Part shown: in pieces, positions 15,813 through 25,524 of the stretch
How positions within the stretch are numbered: position 1 is the stretch's first letter
Layout of the letters: each line of letters opens with the position of its first letter
Assembly (NCBI GenBank): GCA_016719015.1
Contig: JADKAZ010000015.1
Location: forward strand, 62,001 to 126,000
DNA: 64,000 nt
Reading direction: 5' to 3'
DNA from: Chitinophagaceae bacterium
GTDB taxonomy: Bacteria > Bacteroidota > Bacteroidia > Chitinophagales > Chitinophagaceae
Program-made: the position numbers and the translations under genes
The notes under the pieces: model-generated
Database searches by the model: none
What the model was told of the DNA's origin: nothing
What the model saw: only the letters and a program-made list of their open reading frames with translations

Positions 15813-16934
15813 ATGCCGGATAAAGAAGCAAATAAGTGGCTGAAAAAATTGCAGCAGGATAAAAAGGGAAAGCTGAAAATTTACATTGGCATGAGTGCTG
15901 GTGTTGGCAAAACCTATCGTATGCTGCAGGAGGCACATACGTTACTACGCAATGGTGTGAATGTAAAAGTGGGCTATGTGGAAACACATAACCGGGCAGA
16001 AACCCAGGCTTTAATTGAGGGTTTACCAATTATTCCCAGAAGGCAGGTTTTTTATAAGGGCAAGCAACTCGATGAACTGGATGTTCAGGCCATTTTATTA
16101 TTGCAACCCAAAGTGGTGATTATAGATGAGCTGGCTCACACCAATATCCCCGGAAGCAAGAATGAAAAGAGATGGCAGGATGTATTGGATATTCTCGAAA
16201 CCGGTATTGATGTAATTTCTGCTATCAATATTCAGCATATTGAAAGTATTAATGAAGATGTAAAACAAATTACCGGGGTGGAAGTAACAGAACGGGTACC
16301 TGATAAGATTTTACAATTGGCTGATGAAGTAGTGAATATTGATTTAACAGCAGATGAGCTGATTACAAGACTAAAGGAAGGTAAAATCTATGATCACAGT
16401 AAAGTTCAACAAGCTCTCACCAATTTCTTTCAGTCGGAAAAAATTTTGCAATTGAGGGAACTGGCCCTGAAAGAAGTTGCCGGACAAGTGGAACGAAAAG
16501 TGGACCATGAAGTTACCGCTAAAGATCGGGCATGGAGGCATGAGCATTTCCTTGCCTGCATTTCCTCTAATCATGAGGCAGCGCAAAACATCATCCGTAA
16601 GACAGCGAGGCTAGCTTCTTATTATAATAGTAAATGGTATGTACTCTATGTGCAAACACCAAAGGAGTCTATGGAAAAAATTCCTTTGGCCGCACAGCGG
16701 CATTTAATCAATAACTTTAAGAATGCAACAGAACTTGGAGCAGAAGTAATACAGCTTAAACAAAGTAATGTTGCAAAAGCGATTGTAGCCATAGTGGAAG
16801 AAAAAGAAATTACTACCGTATGCATAGGAAAACCACATTTAAATTTATTCCAGGTTATTTTAAGAACAAATGTGTTTAACCAGTTGCTGAAATCTTTGTC
16901 GAAGAATGATGTTGACCTTATTATATTATCCTGA
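15813..16934 (+). CDS. KdpD N-terminal sensor domain plus Usp-like domain, as a stand-alone protein
   Basis: The 373-residue protein contains the KdpD N-terminal domain with Walker A GMSAGVGKT (residues 26-34) and the DELAHTN block near 105. A universal-stress-protein-like domain follows (about 235-365). There is no membrane region and no kinase domain, so the usual KdpD polypeptide ends here. The frame is open from an ATG at 15795 inside the porin gene, but the KdpD homology starts at MPDKEANKW, so I use 15813, immediately after the porin stop. The gene shares one base with the next (TGATG), a histidine kinase. In other bacteria the Usp part binds c-di-AMP to tune K+ uptake; that this applies here is inference. 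Confidence 0.93.
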   Translation: MPDKEANKWLKKLQQDKKGKLKIYIGMSAGVGKTYRMLQEAHTLLRNGVNVKVGYVETHNRAETQALIEGLPIIPRRQVFYKGKQLDELDVQAILLLQPKVVIIDELAHTNIPGSKNEKRWQDVLDILETGIDVISAINIQHIESINEDVKQITGVEVTERVPDKILQLADEVVNIDLTADELITRLKEGKIYDHSKVQQALTNFFQSEKILQLRELALKEVAGQVERKVDHEVTAKDRAWRHEHFLACISSNHEAAQNIIRKTARLASYYNSKWYVLYVQTPKESMEKIPLAAQRHLINNFKNATELGAEVIQLKQSNVAKAIVAIVEEKEITTVCIGKPHLNLFQVILRTNVFNQLLKSLSKNDVDLIILS

Positions 16935-18631
16935 TGGCTATTAAACTAAAAACAAAAGTTGCCCTCGGTGGCATCTTCTTATTTGCCCTTCTAATTGTAG
17001 TGGGTACAGTAAGCTTCTTTTATTTTAACCGGCTGAGTGAAGATTCTAAAGAGATTGTAAAAGATAACTATGAAACCCTGAACTACTCCAGGGATATGCT
17101 GAAAGAATTGGATGCCTTTAACAGCAATGATAGTACTGCTGCATTCAATGCTTTTGAAATAAATCTGCAGTTGCAGGAGAAGAACATCACGGAACCGGGT
17201 GAAGAAGAATTAACAGTATCCTTACGGAAGAATTTTAATGAGCTAAGACAAAAAGTGAGGGTTGATGCATTACCTGCTTTAATCCGGCAAGACATCATCG
17301 GCATCATGCAGGCAAACCTTAAAGCTATTGATAAAAAAAACCAGGCTGTGCAGACTTCTGCACAAAGAGCAAAAACAATCATCACTTTTTGTCTAACTGT
17401 TTGTTTGTTGCTTGGTTTTACATTCTTGTTTAATTTCCCATCACTGGTGGCATCTCCGATTGCCTCGTTAACAGAAGGTATAAAAGCCATTGCCAATAAA
17501 AATTACGGGGAACGTATACACCTGAATCGGAAAGATGAATTTGGCGACCTTGCCAATGCATTTAATACCATGGCTGAAAGATTGGATGAATATGAGCATA
17601 GCAACCTTTCCAAAATAATGTTTGAGAAGCAACGGGCAGAAACTGTCATTAACTCACTAAAAGATGCCAGTATTGGAATAGACAACAAAGGAATTGTTTT
17701 GTTTGCCAATCAACAGGCCTTGCACTTGTTAAACTTAAAAGAAACTGAGATCATCAGCCTGTCACAGGAAGAAGTAAAGAAAAGAAATGATCTTTTCCAG
17801 TTTCTTATAAATGAACAAAATAGTATTCCTTTTAAAATTGTTGTAGAGGGTAAAGAAAATTATTTTACCAAGGAAATAATTGAACTCACACACGACAAAC
17901 AAAAGGCCGGGCATGTAATTGTATTAAAAAACATTACTCCTTTCAAAGAATTGGATGTGGCAAAAACAAATTTCATTGCCACCATTTCTCATGAATTAAA
18001 AACACCATTAGCTTCTTCTGATTTTAGTTTGAAATTATTAGAAGATGAAAGAGTAGGAACATTAACTTCTGAACAAAAAGAATTGGTACAAAGCCTGAAG
18101 GATGATAATAAAAGACTATTAAGAATACTAAGTGAGCTGCTGGATATGTCTCAGGTGGAAAGCGGAAAAATACAATTGACTTTACAGGCTGTTCAGTCAT
18201 GGGGGTTGATAGATAAAGCACTTGCTTCTGTTCTAAATGCAGCCAAACAAAAAAACATAAGTATTCAAAAAAAAGTAGCTGAGGATATACCTGCTGTAAA
18301 GGCAGATGCTGATAAAACCACCTGGGTTCTCAATAATTTATTAACCAACGCAATCCGTTACTCAGCTGATAATACTGAAATTATTATCGGTGTTCAACGG
18401 CAGGGTAACAACGTTCAATTTACAGTACAGGATTTTGGCAAAGGCATTGACCCCCAATATAAAGACAAAATTTTCGACCGCTATTTTAAAATACCCGGCA
18501 CTAAAGAAGGCACCGGCCTCGGTCTGGCTATATGTAAAGAATTTATTGAAGCGCAGGGTGGCACCATCAATGTTGATTCTGATTTTGGAAAAGGAAGCCG
18601 ATTTAGTTTTACTCTTCCTGTTAATATATAG
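16934..18631 (+). CDS. Sensor histidine kinase with HAMP and PAS-like region, coupled to KdpD-N
   Basis: This 565-residue kinase has membrane segments near residues 10-30 and 152-172, with a helical periplasmic four-helix-bundle-like region between. A HAMP linker (SLTEGIKAIANKNYGERI) and a PAS-like region about 235-345 follow, then the phospho-acceptor motif ISHELKTPLASSD, and the boxes NNLLTNAIRYS, DFGKGIDP and GTGLGLAICKEF. It is translated from a TGATG overlap with the KdpD-N gene, so the two proteins probably act together. No response regulator follows; candidates are the KdpE-like or NtrC-type regulator upstream. It converges on the outer-membrane gene with only two bases between stops. 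Confidence 0.93.
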   Translation: MAIKLKTKVALGGIFLFALLIVVGTVSFFYFNRLSEDSKEIVKDNYETLNYSRDMLKELDAFNSNDSTAAFNAFEINLQLQEKNITEPGEEELTVSLRKNFNELRQKVRVDALPALIRQDIIGIMQANLKAIDKKNQAVQTSAQRAKTIITFCLTVCLLLGFTFLFNFPSLVASPIASLTEGIKAIANKNYGERIHLNRKDEFGDLANAFNTMAERLDEYEHSNLSKIMFEKQRAETVINSLKDASIGIDNKGIVLFANQQALHLLNLKETEIISLSQEEVKKRNDLFQFLINEQNSIPFKIVVEGKENYFTKEIIELTHDKQKAGHVIVLKNITPFKELDVAKTNFIATISHELKTPLASSDFSLKLLEDERVGTLTSEQKELVQSLKDDNKRLLRILSELLDMSQVESGKIQLTLQAVQSWGLIDKALASVLNAAKQKNISIQKKVAEDIPAVKADADKTTWVLNNLLTNAIRYSADNTEIIIGVQRQGNNVQFTVQDFGKGIDPQYKDKIFDRYFKIPGTKEGTGLGLAICKEFIEAQGGTINVDSDFGKGSRFSFTLPVNI

Positions 18632-18633
18632 AG

Positions 18634-21456
18634 TTACCTTGTTATCACTCTCATTCCGCCACTGCCCCCGGCATTATTCAACCCTGTCTTACTCAAACTA
18701 TACGTAAAGCTGAGTAAGAAGAACTGGCGCAGCGTCAATACTCTTGCATCTTCAATGTAATTGTTATTGGTATTTCTGCTAATACCAACATTCTTATTCA
18801 GCAGATCCCGGACAGCAAACTTTAATTCGCCCCTGTTGAACTTCAGCATTTGTTTGCTGATACTGGCATTCCATAGTGGTACCTTAATATTAAAGCCAGC
18901 AGCCCGTTGACTGTTGATAGTGTACATGAAATCGGTAGAAAAGAAGAAGCCCTTTGGCATTTCCCAATCCAGCGAGGCATTGTACTCCTGTGAAAGATAA
19001 TTTGTGTTCAAAGCTGATTGTAAAGAATATTTTGTTTTATTGTAATTAAATCCTGCACTAAAGCCAAGACTTAGTTTTTCAGTCGGATTCATATCCAATC
19101 GTAATTCAGGACCAACAGAAAATGTCTGGATACTATTTCCCACTGTATTAATAAACTGTTTCGTTTTGAAAATACCGGTATTGCTGCTTATCTCCACACT
19201 TCCTTTCAGAAAACGAACCGGCATACTATAGCTGATACTGCTGTTGACAGTATAAACTCCATTTACGTTGACCGGTTTGGTTCTCTTTACACCCAGCTGG
19301 TTAATACTATCATAGTTTACAATTTTATTCTGTGTCGCCTGCATCGTTAAGAACATAAACAGGTTTTTATTTTTGTAAGGGCTCACCAGGTTGAGGTGCG
19401 TCTGCAAAGTATGATTGTATTCCTGTTTCAGATCAGGATTACCTTCCCGTATATTTAATGAGTTGCTATTATCAGGCACCGGCTGTAACTGCGCCATCGT
19501 TGGCTGGTTGGTGGCTGTATTATATGATACTGAAAGACTCTTGAAGCGGGTAAAGTTGTATTGCAACCTCGCATTAGGTAAAATATTTCTGAAGGTTTTA
19601 CTGATTAGCGAATCTTTGATACCAGTAGTAATCTTTCCTTCCAGCTCTGCTTGCTGCCAGTTGGCTCCGAAGGAATAACTGAATTTTTTCTTTTGTGTCC
19701 GCATTCGCATCCCTGCATTGATAAAGCCATATGTATTTTCAAAATCATTACTCAGGATATTATTGTACTGATCAAACTTGCCATTCAGTTTATTGTAATC
19801 GTAGGTTATTTTTTCTGATGTACTACTGGTGTTGCTCTTACTCACACTAAATTCCAGTAACGATTTTTTCCAGACAGGTTCTGTATATACAGCCCTTACA
19901 TTATAACCCCGGAGATCTCCTTTGATGTTGCTCTGCTGATTCAGTGTATCTCTTTTCAGTAATGCACCGGCAGGAGTAAAAAAACTATTGATAGAAGAAA
20001 GGCTTCCGTCGCCATCACTTTCATTCAGGCTTGTCTGCAATGACAAAGAAAAAGTTCTTCCTTTTCTTGAAAATTTCTTTCGCCATATTATATCATTGCG
20101 AAAATTATATCCCTGGCTGGCAGAAGTAGTATTGCTGAAACCGTCGTTTGTAAAAATTTTATCTTCCGACAAAGTTTGGTAATCTGTTTGTGAACGGTTA
20201 TTGGTTTTCTGGTAGCTGAATGACGGAGTGATGCGGATCGAGTTCATAGAATCAACCTGGAACAACGTATTCAGGTTGAAACGATGGTTATTGTTCAGGT
20301 TGTCCGTAAAAGAATTCTGGTTATAGAAATAAGAAGAATCTGGTAAAAAATATTGTCGCTGTAAATGACTTTCCTGGTTAGGATTAAACCGGTTGTAGAA
20401 ATAATTGCTTTGAAAATCGAGTTTGGTCCCGATAATATTATTGTAATTCAATCCGCCACCCCAGGCTGTATTAATACCATTATTTCTGCCGCCGGCATTA
20501 ATACCCATAGCAGCCGCTTCGTCCCCTGAAACATTAAGATTTATATTACCTCCGCCGCCTCTCTGCATTCTTGATAACTCCCCGGTAAAATTTAGTATGT
20601 CCATAAAAGAAAACCCTTCTGCATTGGTGTTGTTACCCATTCCAATCGCTGAGAATTGTCTTGCTCCTTTAAATGAATTGACATTGAATTTTCCTTCATA
20701 CCGCTCTTTATTACCGGCACCGGCATTTATCTTACCAAACACTCCTTTCTTTTTATCCTTCTTTAGTTTCAGGTTGATGGTCTTTTCATAATTGCCGTCT
20801 TCAAATCCTGTCAGTTGTGCCTGGTCACTTTGTTTATCATACACCTGTACTTTGTCTACAGCATCGGCAGGCAGATTCCTCGTGGCCACTTTCGGGTCGT
20901 TGCCAAAAAATTCTTTGCCATCCACCAGCACTCTACTCACCTTTTCTCCCTGTGCTTTAATGGTTCCATCTTTTTCTACTTTTACCCCCGGAAGCTTTTT
21001 CAGTAATTGCTCCACACTGGCATTGGGTGGGGTTTTAAAAGAACCGGCATTGTATTGTATCGTATCTCCCACCAATGTAACAGGTGGTGCTTCGGCTGCC
21101 AGCACCACCTCTTCTAATATTTTGGCTTTGTCATTCAGTACTACATTTCCAAGTTCTGCATTTTTATCGGCGTCGGTAATTGTAAAATACTTGTTGGTGT
21201 TATAATAACTGACATGAGAAATCATCAACCGGTATTCACCATTGGCGAGCCCTTTTAATTCAAACCGTCCATCGTTTCCGGTCATCGTAAATGTTACTAA
21301 AGAAGAATCCTTCCTCTCCAACACTGTAATCGTAGCCGCTGCAACCGGCAGCTTGCTGATAGTATCAAATGCAATCCCTTTTACAGAACCATTTTTTTGT
21401 GCCAGTAAAGTAGTAGTAAAGCAAGCCGCTAACAATAGTAAGTAAACTTTTCGCAT
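18634..21456 (-). CDS. Outer-membrane beta-barrel protein with carboxypeptidase-regulatory-like and plug domains (TonB-receptor-like)
   Basis: This 940-residue exported protein has a signal peptide ending TTLLAQ, a CarboxypepD_reg-like beta-sandwich (about 20-110) and a plug-like domain near 130-230 (GDTIQYNAGSFKTPPNAS, VLVDGKEFFGNDPK). A long beta-barrel follows to the C-terminus. A Gly/Asn-rich loop (RGGGGNINLN; NAGGRNN) sits near 300-325. It is a paralogue of the protein at 22533-25412: plug text, length and loop position agree. The ligand is unknown and no SusD partner is adjacent, so a SusC role is unlikely. A TATTTTCGTA element 18 bases upstream is shared with the paralogue. Confidence 0.9.
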   Translation of the reverse strand: MRKVYLLLLAACFTTTLLAQKNGSVKGIAFDTISKLPVAAATITVLERKDSSLVTFTMTGNDGRFELKGLANGEYRLMISHVSYYNTNKYFTITDADKNAELGNVVLNDKAKILEEVVLAAEAPPVTLVGDTIQYNAGSFKTPPNASVEQLLKKLPGVKVEKDGTIKAQGEKVSRVLVDGKEFFGNDPKVATRNLPADAVDKVQVYDKQSDQAQLTGFEDGNYEKTINLKLKKDKKKGVFGKINAGAGNKERYEGKFNVNSFKGARQFSAIGMGNNTNAEGFSFMDILNFTGELSRMQRGGGGNINLNVSGDEAAAMGINAGGRNNGINTAWGGGLNYNNIIGTKLDFQSNYFYNRFNPNQESHLQRQYFLPDSSYFYNQNSFTDNLNNNHRFNLNTLFQVDSMNSIRITPSFSYQKTNNRSQTDYQTLSEDKIFTNDGFSNTTSASQGYNFRNDIIWRKKFSRKGRTFSLSLQTSLNESDGDGSLSSINSFFTPAGALLKRDTLNQQSNIKGDLRGYNVRAVYTEPVWKKSLLEFSVSKSNTSSTSEKITYDYNKLNGKFDQYNNILSNDFENTYGFINAGMRMRTQKKKFSYSFGANWQQAELEGKITTGIKDSLISKTFRNILPNARLQYNFTRFKSLSVSYNTATNQPTMAQLQPVPDNSNSLNIREGNPDLKQEYNHTLQTHLNLVSPYKNKNLFMFLTMQATQNKIVNYDSINQLGVKRTKPVNVNGVYTVNSSISYSMPVRFLKGSVEISSNTGIFKTKQFINTVGNSIQTFSVGPELRLDMNPTEKLSLGFSAGFNYNKTKYSLQSALNTNYLSQEYNASLDWEMPKGFFFSTDFMYTINSQRAAGFNIKVPLWNASISKQMLKFNRGELKFAVRDLLNKNVGISRNTNNNYIEDARVLTLRQFFLLSFTYSLSKTGLNNAGGSGGMRVITR

Positions 21457-21473
21457 AGCTATTTCATTTCGGC

Positions 21474-21483
21474 TACGAAAATA
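21474..21483 (-). promoter_or_regulatory. TATTTTCGTA promoter-like element (outer-membrane gene 1)
   Basis: The minus strand reads TATTTTCGTA, one base away from TAnnTTTG. The identical ten bases occur at the same distance (about 18 bases) before the paralogous gene at 25412. Confidence 0.45.
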
Positions 21484-21580
21484 TTCTGAGCGGCCGGGAA
21501 TATGGGTTAAAGGGGCTTTGTTTAATGTTAATGAAGGTTAAAGAATGAGTCGCTCCCGACTAATAACCCAAGACTCAGAA

Positions 21581-22165
21581 TTATTCTCTTATTGCACCTC
21601 TCTCATCATCCTCCCTGTCCTTATCATATACCAGCAATTTCACCTTCCATTCCATCGGTGCAAAGTATTGCATAGAAATTTCAACCCGGAGTTTCTTTAC
21701 CGATTCGTTCTCCGGTTCTATTGAGAAAATAATACTGGTAAACTTTTTTTCGGCTGCCGGAACTTCATATTTTCCGTTCATCCTGAAATTTTTTTTGTCA
21801 ATATCTACAGACAAATTGTTCAGTTGATTATAGAGTGCTTTGAATTTTTGTTTTGCCTTATCAAAATTCTCTGTCGTCAGCATCAGTGCCTGCCAGCTGC
21901 ACACTTCCTTCCTGGCCGAGTAACGGGTAATAATAGCTTCTTCAGCACCATGTATATTAAAATTGCATTGATAGTCGGTTGACTGAGTATTTTCAGCAAC
22001 CACCTCTCCCATCAGGTTAATGAAACGATTAGGATAATCTTCCAGCACTTTTTTTATATCCCCACCAATAGCATTCATAAGGGGGAGTTTCAGTTGAGCT
22101 TCAGCCAAATTGAAAAGAAGTGAAGAAATAGTAATGAGCACAAGTGATTTTACGGATTTTGTCAT
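21581..22165 (-). CDS. Exported protein of unknown function
   Basis: I do not recognise this family. The frame is open from 22201, but a signal peptide starts at the internal ATG (MTKSVKSLVLITISSLLF, cleavage after LAEAQ), which places the start at 22165 and gives 194 residues. The mature part alternates charged and beta-strand-like stretches (GEVVAENTQSTDYQCNF; FTSIIFSIEPENES) and ends in an acidic/basic tail (DKDREDDERGAIRE). It stands alone between two outer-membrane paralogues on the same strand and is probably periplasmic. Confidence 0.7.
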   Translation of the reverse strand: MTKSVKSLVLITISSLLFNLAEAQLKLPLMNAIGGDIKKVLEDYPNRFINLMGEVVAENTQSTDYQCNFNIHGAEEAIITRYSARKEVCSWQALMLTTENFDKAKQKFKALYNQLNNLSVDIDKKNFRMNGKYEVPAAEKKFTSIIFSIEPENESVKKLRVEISMQYFAPMEWKVKLLVYDKDREDDERGAIRE

Positions 22166-22275
22166 CAGAGTTGGATTTAGAAAGTTGGTTACAAGGCCCA
22201 ATATTATAAAATTTAAATTTTATTGCATACTTTTAAATATATCTTATACGTTAACTCTTAGTAAAATATCCATCT

Positions 22276-22434
22276 ATGAAAAAAAGAAGTCTTACCCATC
22301 ACCATGAAGCAGCGAAGATTTACCAGCATTATTATAAACCTTCGCTTAATTTTCTCCGTTTATTTAAATCTGTATTGGCGGTTTTCCTTTCGGGCAGTTC
22401 CCCGGCAGCAACCACCCATTACAGAAAAAGATAG
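22276..22434 (+). CDS. Possible small basic protein (52 aa)
   Basis: An ATG at 22276 opens a 52-codon frame beginning MKKRSLTHHHEAAKIYQHYY and ending TTHYRKR. It is rich in His, Lys, Arg and Tyr and matches no family I know. It is followed 41 bases later by a good terminator, which supports a transcribed unit on this strand. The rest of the 22166-22532 gap holds nothing else I can support. Confidence 0.4.
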   Translation: MKKRSLTHHHEAAKIYQHYYKPSLNFLRLFKSVLAVFLSGSSPAATTHYRKR

Positions 22435-22474
22435 GTACTCTTATATTTTTCTCTTACTAACCCCGTAACATAGT

Positions 22475-22507
22475 AAAACGTCCCTCATTGCTGAAGGACG
22501 TTTTTTT
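22475..22507. terminator. Bidirectional terminator
   Basis: AAAACGTCC (22475-22483) pairs with GGACGTTTT (22496-22504), followed by further T. It serves the small plus-strand frame and probably also the minus-strand outer-membrane gene ending at 22533. Confidence 0.8.
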
Positions 22508-22532
22508 ATTGTATGCTCAAAGTATAGCCTGC

Positions 22533-25412
22533 TTAATACATTCTTACATCCCGCATTTCTCTTTGCATCTGCCTTGGCATTCCCGGAATAGCATTATTAT
22601 TGGTTCCTCCGCCCATTCTTTGCAGGTTGAACATAAAGCTGACCATAAAGTACCTTTTTAAAACAATACTCCTTGTATCCTGGAAATAGTTGTCGCTGGT
22701 ACTCCGGACAATACTTTGATTCTGGTTCAAAATATCATTAACAGAGAATTTAAGTTCGCCGTTTTTCTTTTTAAATAACTGTTTGCTGAAGCTGGCATTC
22801 CAAAGTGGTATGCTCTGATTAAATCCTTCACCGAGCCCGGTATTAATTAAGTAATTGAAATTAGTAGATACGATGAAGGTTTTGGCGAATGTATAAGAAA
22901 CATCGCCTGAATAGGTTTGGGTATAGTAGTCAATATCTTCTTGTTGCGGGTTTGAATAGGAAACGGTGTTATATGCCACATTGGCTTTTACTCCAAAGTC
23001 TATTTTTTCTTTATTAATGTTTACGCCGGCTCCCTGGGTTACAGAAAATGTTTTGGAAGTGAATTTTACACTTCGCAGCAAGCTCACATCCCTGCTAAGG
23101 TTCATATTATTGGTAAGGTTGACGCTGGACCCTTTTAACTTGGGATTCTTAAACGGCAATCCCAGTGTAATAAAAGAATTGGCACTGTAATATCCGTTTA
23201 CGTTGGCATACCTGGTTATTTGTATGGGGCCCTGTACACTTATGTCGTTTACAATTTTATTCTGCGTGGTGTTAAAGCTAAGGTTGGCAGCAATGAATTT
23301 GAAAGTGAGAATATTAAATGTATTAAACCCAATATTGAAATTATGATTGAATTCCTGGTTCAGATTAGGATTTCCAATTTTTTGGTTCAGAGTATCTGTC
23401 ACATCCGGCACATTTTGCAATTGAGAAATACTTGGCTGGTTGGTTCTACCATTATACCTGATACGAAGGTTTTTGCTGCGGCTTGGTGTAAAGTTGAAAT
23501 TAGCTGTAGGAAATAAATTAGTGAATGAATTCTTGTTTACAGAATCCTTACCTGTAAACGCCTGGTAACTCTTACTTTCCAATGTAGAGGTCTGTACACC
23601 AAGACCAAACTGGTAATTGTATTTTTTCTCCTGCACCCTGAAATTAGCTCCTATACGATGTGCCAGGAAAGTGTTCTCAAAATTATTAGTCAGCCGCAGA
23701 TTGGGCTCATCATATTTTCCTGAACCAGTATTATAGTTATTTACTTCTCTGTCGGAAGTGTTCTGGTTGTTGGTATAGGCATAATTCAGTTCCAGTAATT
23801 TATTAAGGCCAAAAGGCTCCGTATAAGAAGCACTTACAACATTATTATTGGTTGTTGTCTTCTGGTTGCTTTCCTGGTTTTGCAGTAAGGACCGGTAAAC
23901 TATTCCATTGGACAGAAAAAACTCATTGTCAGAATTAGTTAGCCCGTTGCTTTTGCTGTTACCCATTGTGTTGTTCCAGCCGAAAGTAAACGTACGTCCT
24001 GTTTTACCAAACTTGTGACGGAACAAAATATTATTCCCCAGGTTAAAGCCGTCTCTGTCATTGGTATTTCTGCTTTTTGTAGTAATAGCCAGGTACTCGG
24101 CAATGGGGTCTTTAGAAATGCTGAACGAAGTGTCGTCACTGAAATTCTCCGAATGTTGTAAGGTAAGGGAGGGTGTATATAAAATAGAATTAGCAGAATC
24201 AATCTGGTATTCAAACCGCAGGTTAAACCGATGGTTTTGATTTTTATTATTGGATACTGTTTGCCTGTTCAGCGTAATTATGGAATCTCCAAAAGTAGTT
24301 TGTCGCAGAATACTTTGCTCCTGCCTCGTATCAGAATTAGAGAGGAAATAACTAGCCGTCACTTTTATTTTACTTCCCCATTCATCTGAATAGTTCAATC
24401 CCGTTGATAGAGATTTGATAAGACCGGTACTGCCAGTACCCCCGCCACCAAAACCACCACGGCCACCGGCCATTTGCATAGCACCGCCGCCAAAATTATT
24501 GCCACCACCGCCACCACCAAAACCACTAAAGCCTCCCATCGCACTGATAACATCTGAAAAGGAGAATCCTTGTTTATTAATATTATTGGTATTAAAAAGA
24601 AGGGAGATTCTTTTACTTCCATTAAACCTGTTTACACTCAGGTTACCCTCATACCTGCCATTATCTCCCACACCCAATAAGGCCCTGCCGAAATATCCTT
24701 TGTTGCGGTCCTTCTTCAGTTTTATATTAATTGTTTTACTACGACTGCCATCATCTATTTTAGTAAACTTCGCCTGGTCACTCATATCATCAAACACCTG
24801 CACACTCTCTATCATATCAGCAGTCAGGTTCTTTGTCGCCAGTTTGGGATCATTTCCAAAAAATTCTTTACCATCTACCAATACTTTCTGTACTGATTCT
24901 CCCTGTGCCTTTATATTTCCTTCTTTATCCACATCCATTCCGGGAATTTTTTTCAACAGGTCTTCTGCCGTTGCATTGGGTAAGGTTTTAAAACCACTGG
25001 CATTAAATTGAACGGTATCGTTCTTTATGACGATAGGAGATTCACTGGTAATGACAACCCCTTCAAGTGTTTTATAATCTTTTTCTATGCTGAGGTTTCC
25101 AAAGTCGATCAGTTTTTGGGTAGCGGTAATGGACACGGTTTTTTTGAATTCCATATATCCTTTACTGGAAACGATAACCCGGTAATCTCCTTCGCCGAGG
25201 CCTTTTACTTCAAAAGAACCCTGCTTATTAGACAGTGTAAAAGTGGCAAGCGAAGAGTCTTTAGCATTCAAAACAGAAACCGTAGCATCAACAATGGGCT
25301 GTTTGGCAGCAGTATCCATCAGCTTTCCTTTTATGGAGCCATCAAACTTTTGGGCATTAACTGTGGCAAACAAGGCCAGCAGAGAAAGGGATAAGGTAAA
25401 AATCTTCTTCAT
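22533..25412 (-). CDS. Outer-membrane beta-barrel protein, paralogue of the 18.6 kb gene
   Basis: This 959-residue exported protein has a signal peptide (MKKIFTLSLSLLALFATVNA), a CarboxypepD_reg-like domain (about 20-110), a plug-like domain (VLVDGKEFFGNDPK near 185) and a long barrel. A striking Gly-rich loop near residues 305-345 (runs of GFGGGGGG, GGRGGFGGGG) probably faces outside or the pore. The frame is open from an ATG at 25547, but the 45 residues before the signal peptide look untranslated and hold the promoter-like element, so I start at 25412. It is the same architecture as the gene at 18634-21456, so an old duplication is likely. The substrate is unknown. Confidence 0.9.
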   Translation of the reverse strand: MKKIFTLSLSLLALFATVNAQKFDGSIKGKLMDTAAKQPIVDATVSVLNAKDSSLATFTLSNKQGSFEVKGLGEGDYRVIVSSKGYMEFKKTVSITATQKLIDFGNLSIEKDYKTLEGVVITSESPIVIKNDTVQFNASGFKTLPNATAEDLLKKIPGMDVDKEGNIKAQGESVQKVLVDGKEFFGNDPKLATKNLTADMIESVQVFDDMSDQAKFTKIDDGSRSKTINIKLKKDRNKGYFGRALLGVGDNGRYEGNLSVNRFNGSKRISLLFNTNNINKQGFSFSDVISAMGGFSGFGGGGGGNNFGGGAMQMAGGRGGFGGGGTGSTGLIKSLSTGLNYSDEWGSKIKVTASYFLSNSDTRQEQSILRQTTFGDSIITLNRQTVSNNKNQNHRFNLRFEYQIDSANSILYTPSLTLQHSENFSDDTSFSISKDPIAEYLAITTKSRNTNDRDGFNLGNNILFRHKFGKTGRTFTFGWNNTMGNSKSNGLTNSDNEFFLSNGIVYRSLLQNQESNQKTTTNNNVVSASYTEPFGLNKLLELNYAYTNNQNTSDREVNNYNTGSGKYDEPNLRLTNNFENTFLAHRIGANFRVQEKKYNYQFGLGVQTSTLESKSYQAFTGKDSVNKNSFTNLFPTANFNFTPSRSKNLRIRYNGRTNQPSISQLQNVPDVTDTLNQKIGNPNLNQEFNHNFNIGFNTFNILTFKFIAANLSFNTTQNKIVNDISVQGPIQITRYANVNGYYSANSFITLGLPFKNPKLKGSSVNLTNNMNLSRDVSLLRSVKFTSKTFSVTQGAGVNINKEKIDFGVKANVAYNTVSYSNPQQEDIDYYTQTYSGDVSYTFAKTFIVSTNFNYLINTGLGEGFNQSIPLWNASFSKQLFKKKNGELKFSVNDILNQNQSIVRSTSDNYFQDTRSIVLKRYFMVSFMFNLQRMGGGTNNNAIPGMPRQMQREMRDVRMY

Positions 25413-25429
25413 AATCAGTTTAATAAGTG

Positions 25430-25439
25430 TACGAAAATA
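25430..25439 (-). promoter_or_regulatory. TATTTTCGTA promoter-like element (outer-membrane gene 2)
   Basis: Identical to the element at 21474-21483 and at the same distance from the ATG. A TTG (minus strand, at 25457-25459) lies about 17 bases further upstream. Confidence 0.45.
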
Positions 25440-25524
25440 GACGTAAGTAGCCGCAACAACCTTCGAAAACTTGTTAATTTTGACGAAATACCGGTTGAAA
25501 CGGCTGATAATGCCGATGAAAGGA

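Noticed and set aside
24415..25011. 198-residue proline-rich open frame on the plus strand
   Set aside because: It is the reverse complement of the Gly-rich and plug regions of the outer-membrane gene; composition and position show it is a shadow frame.
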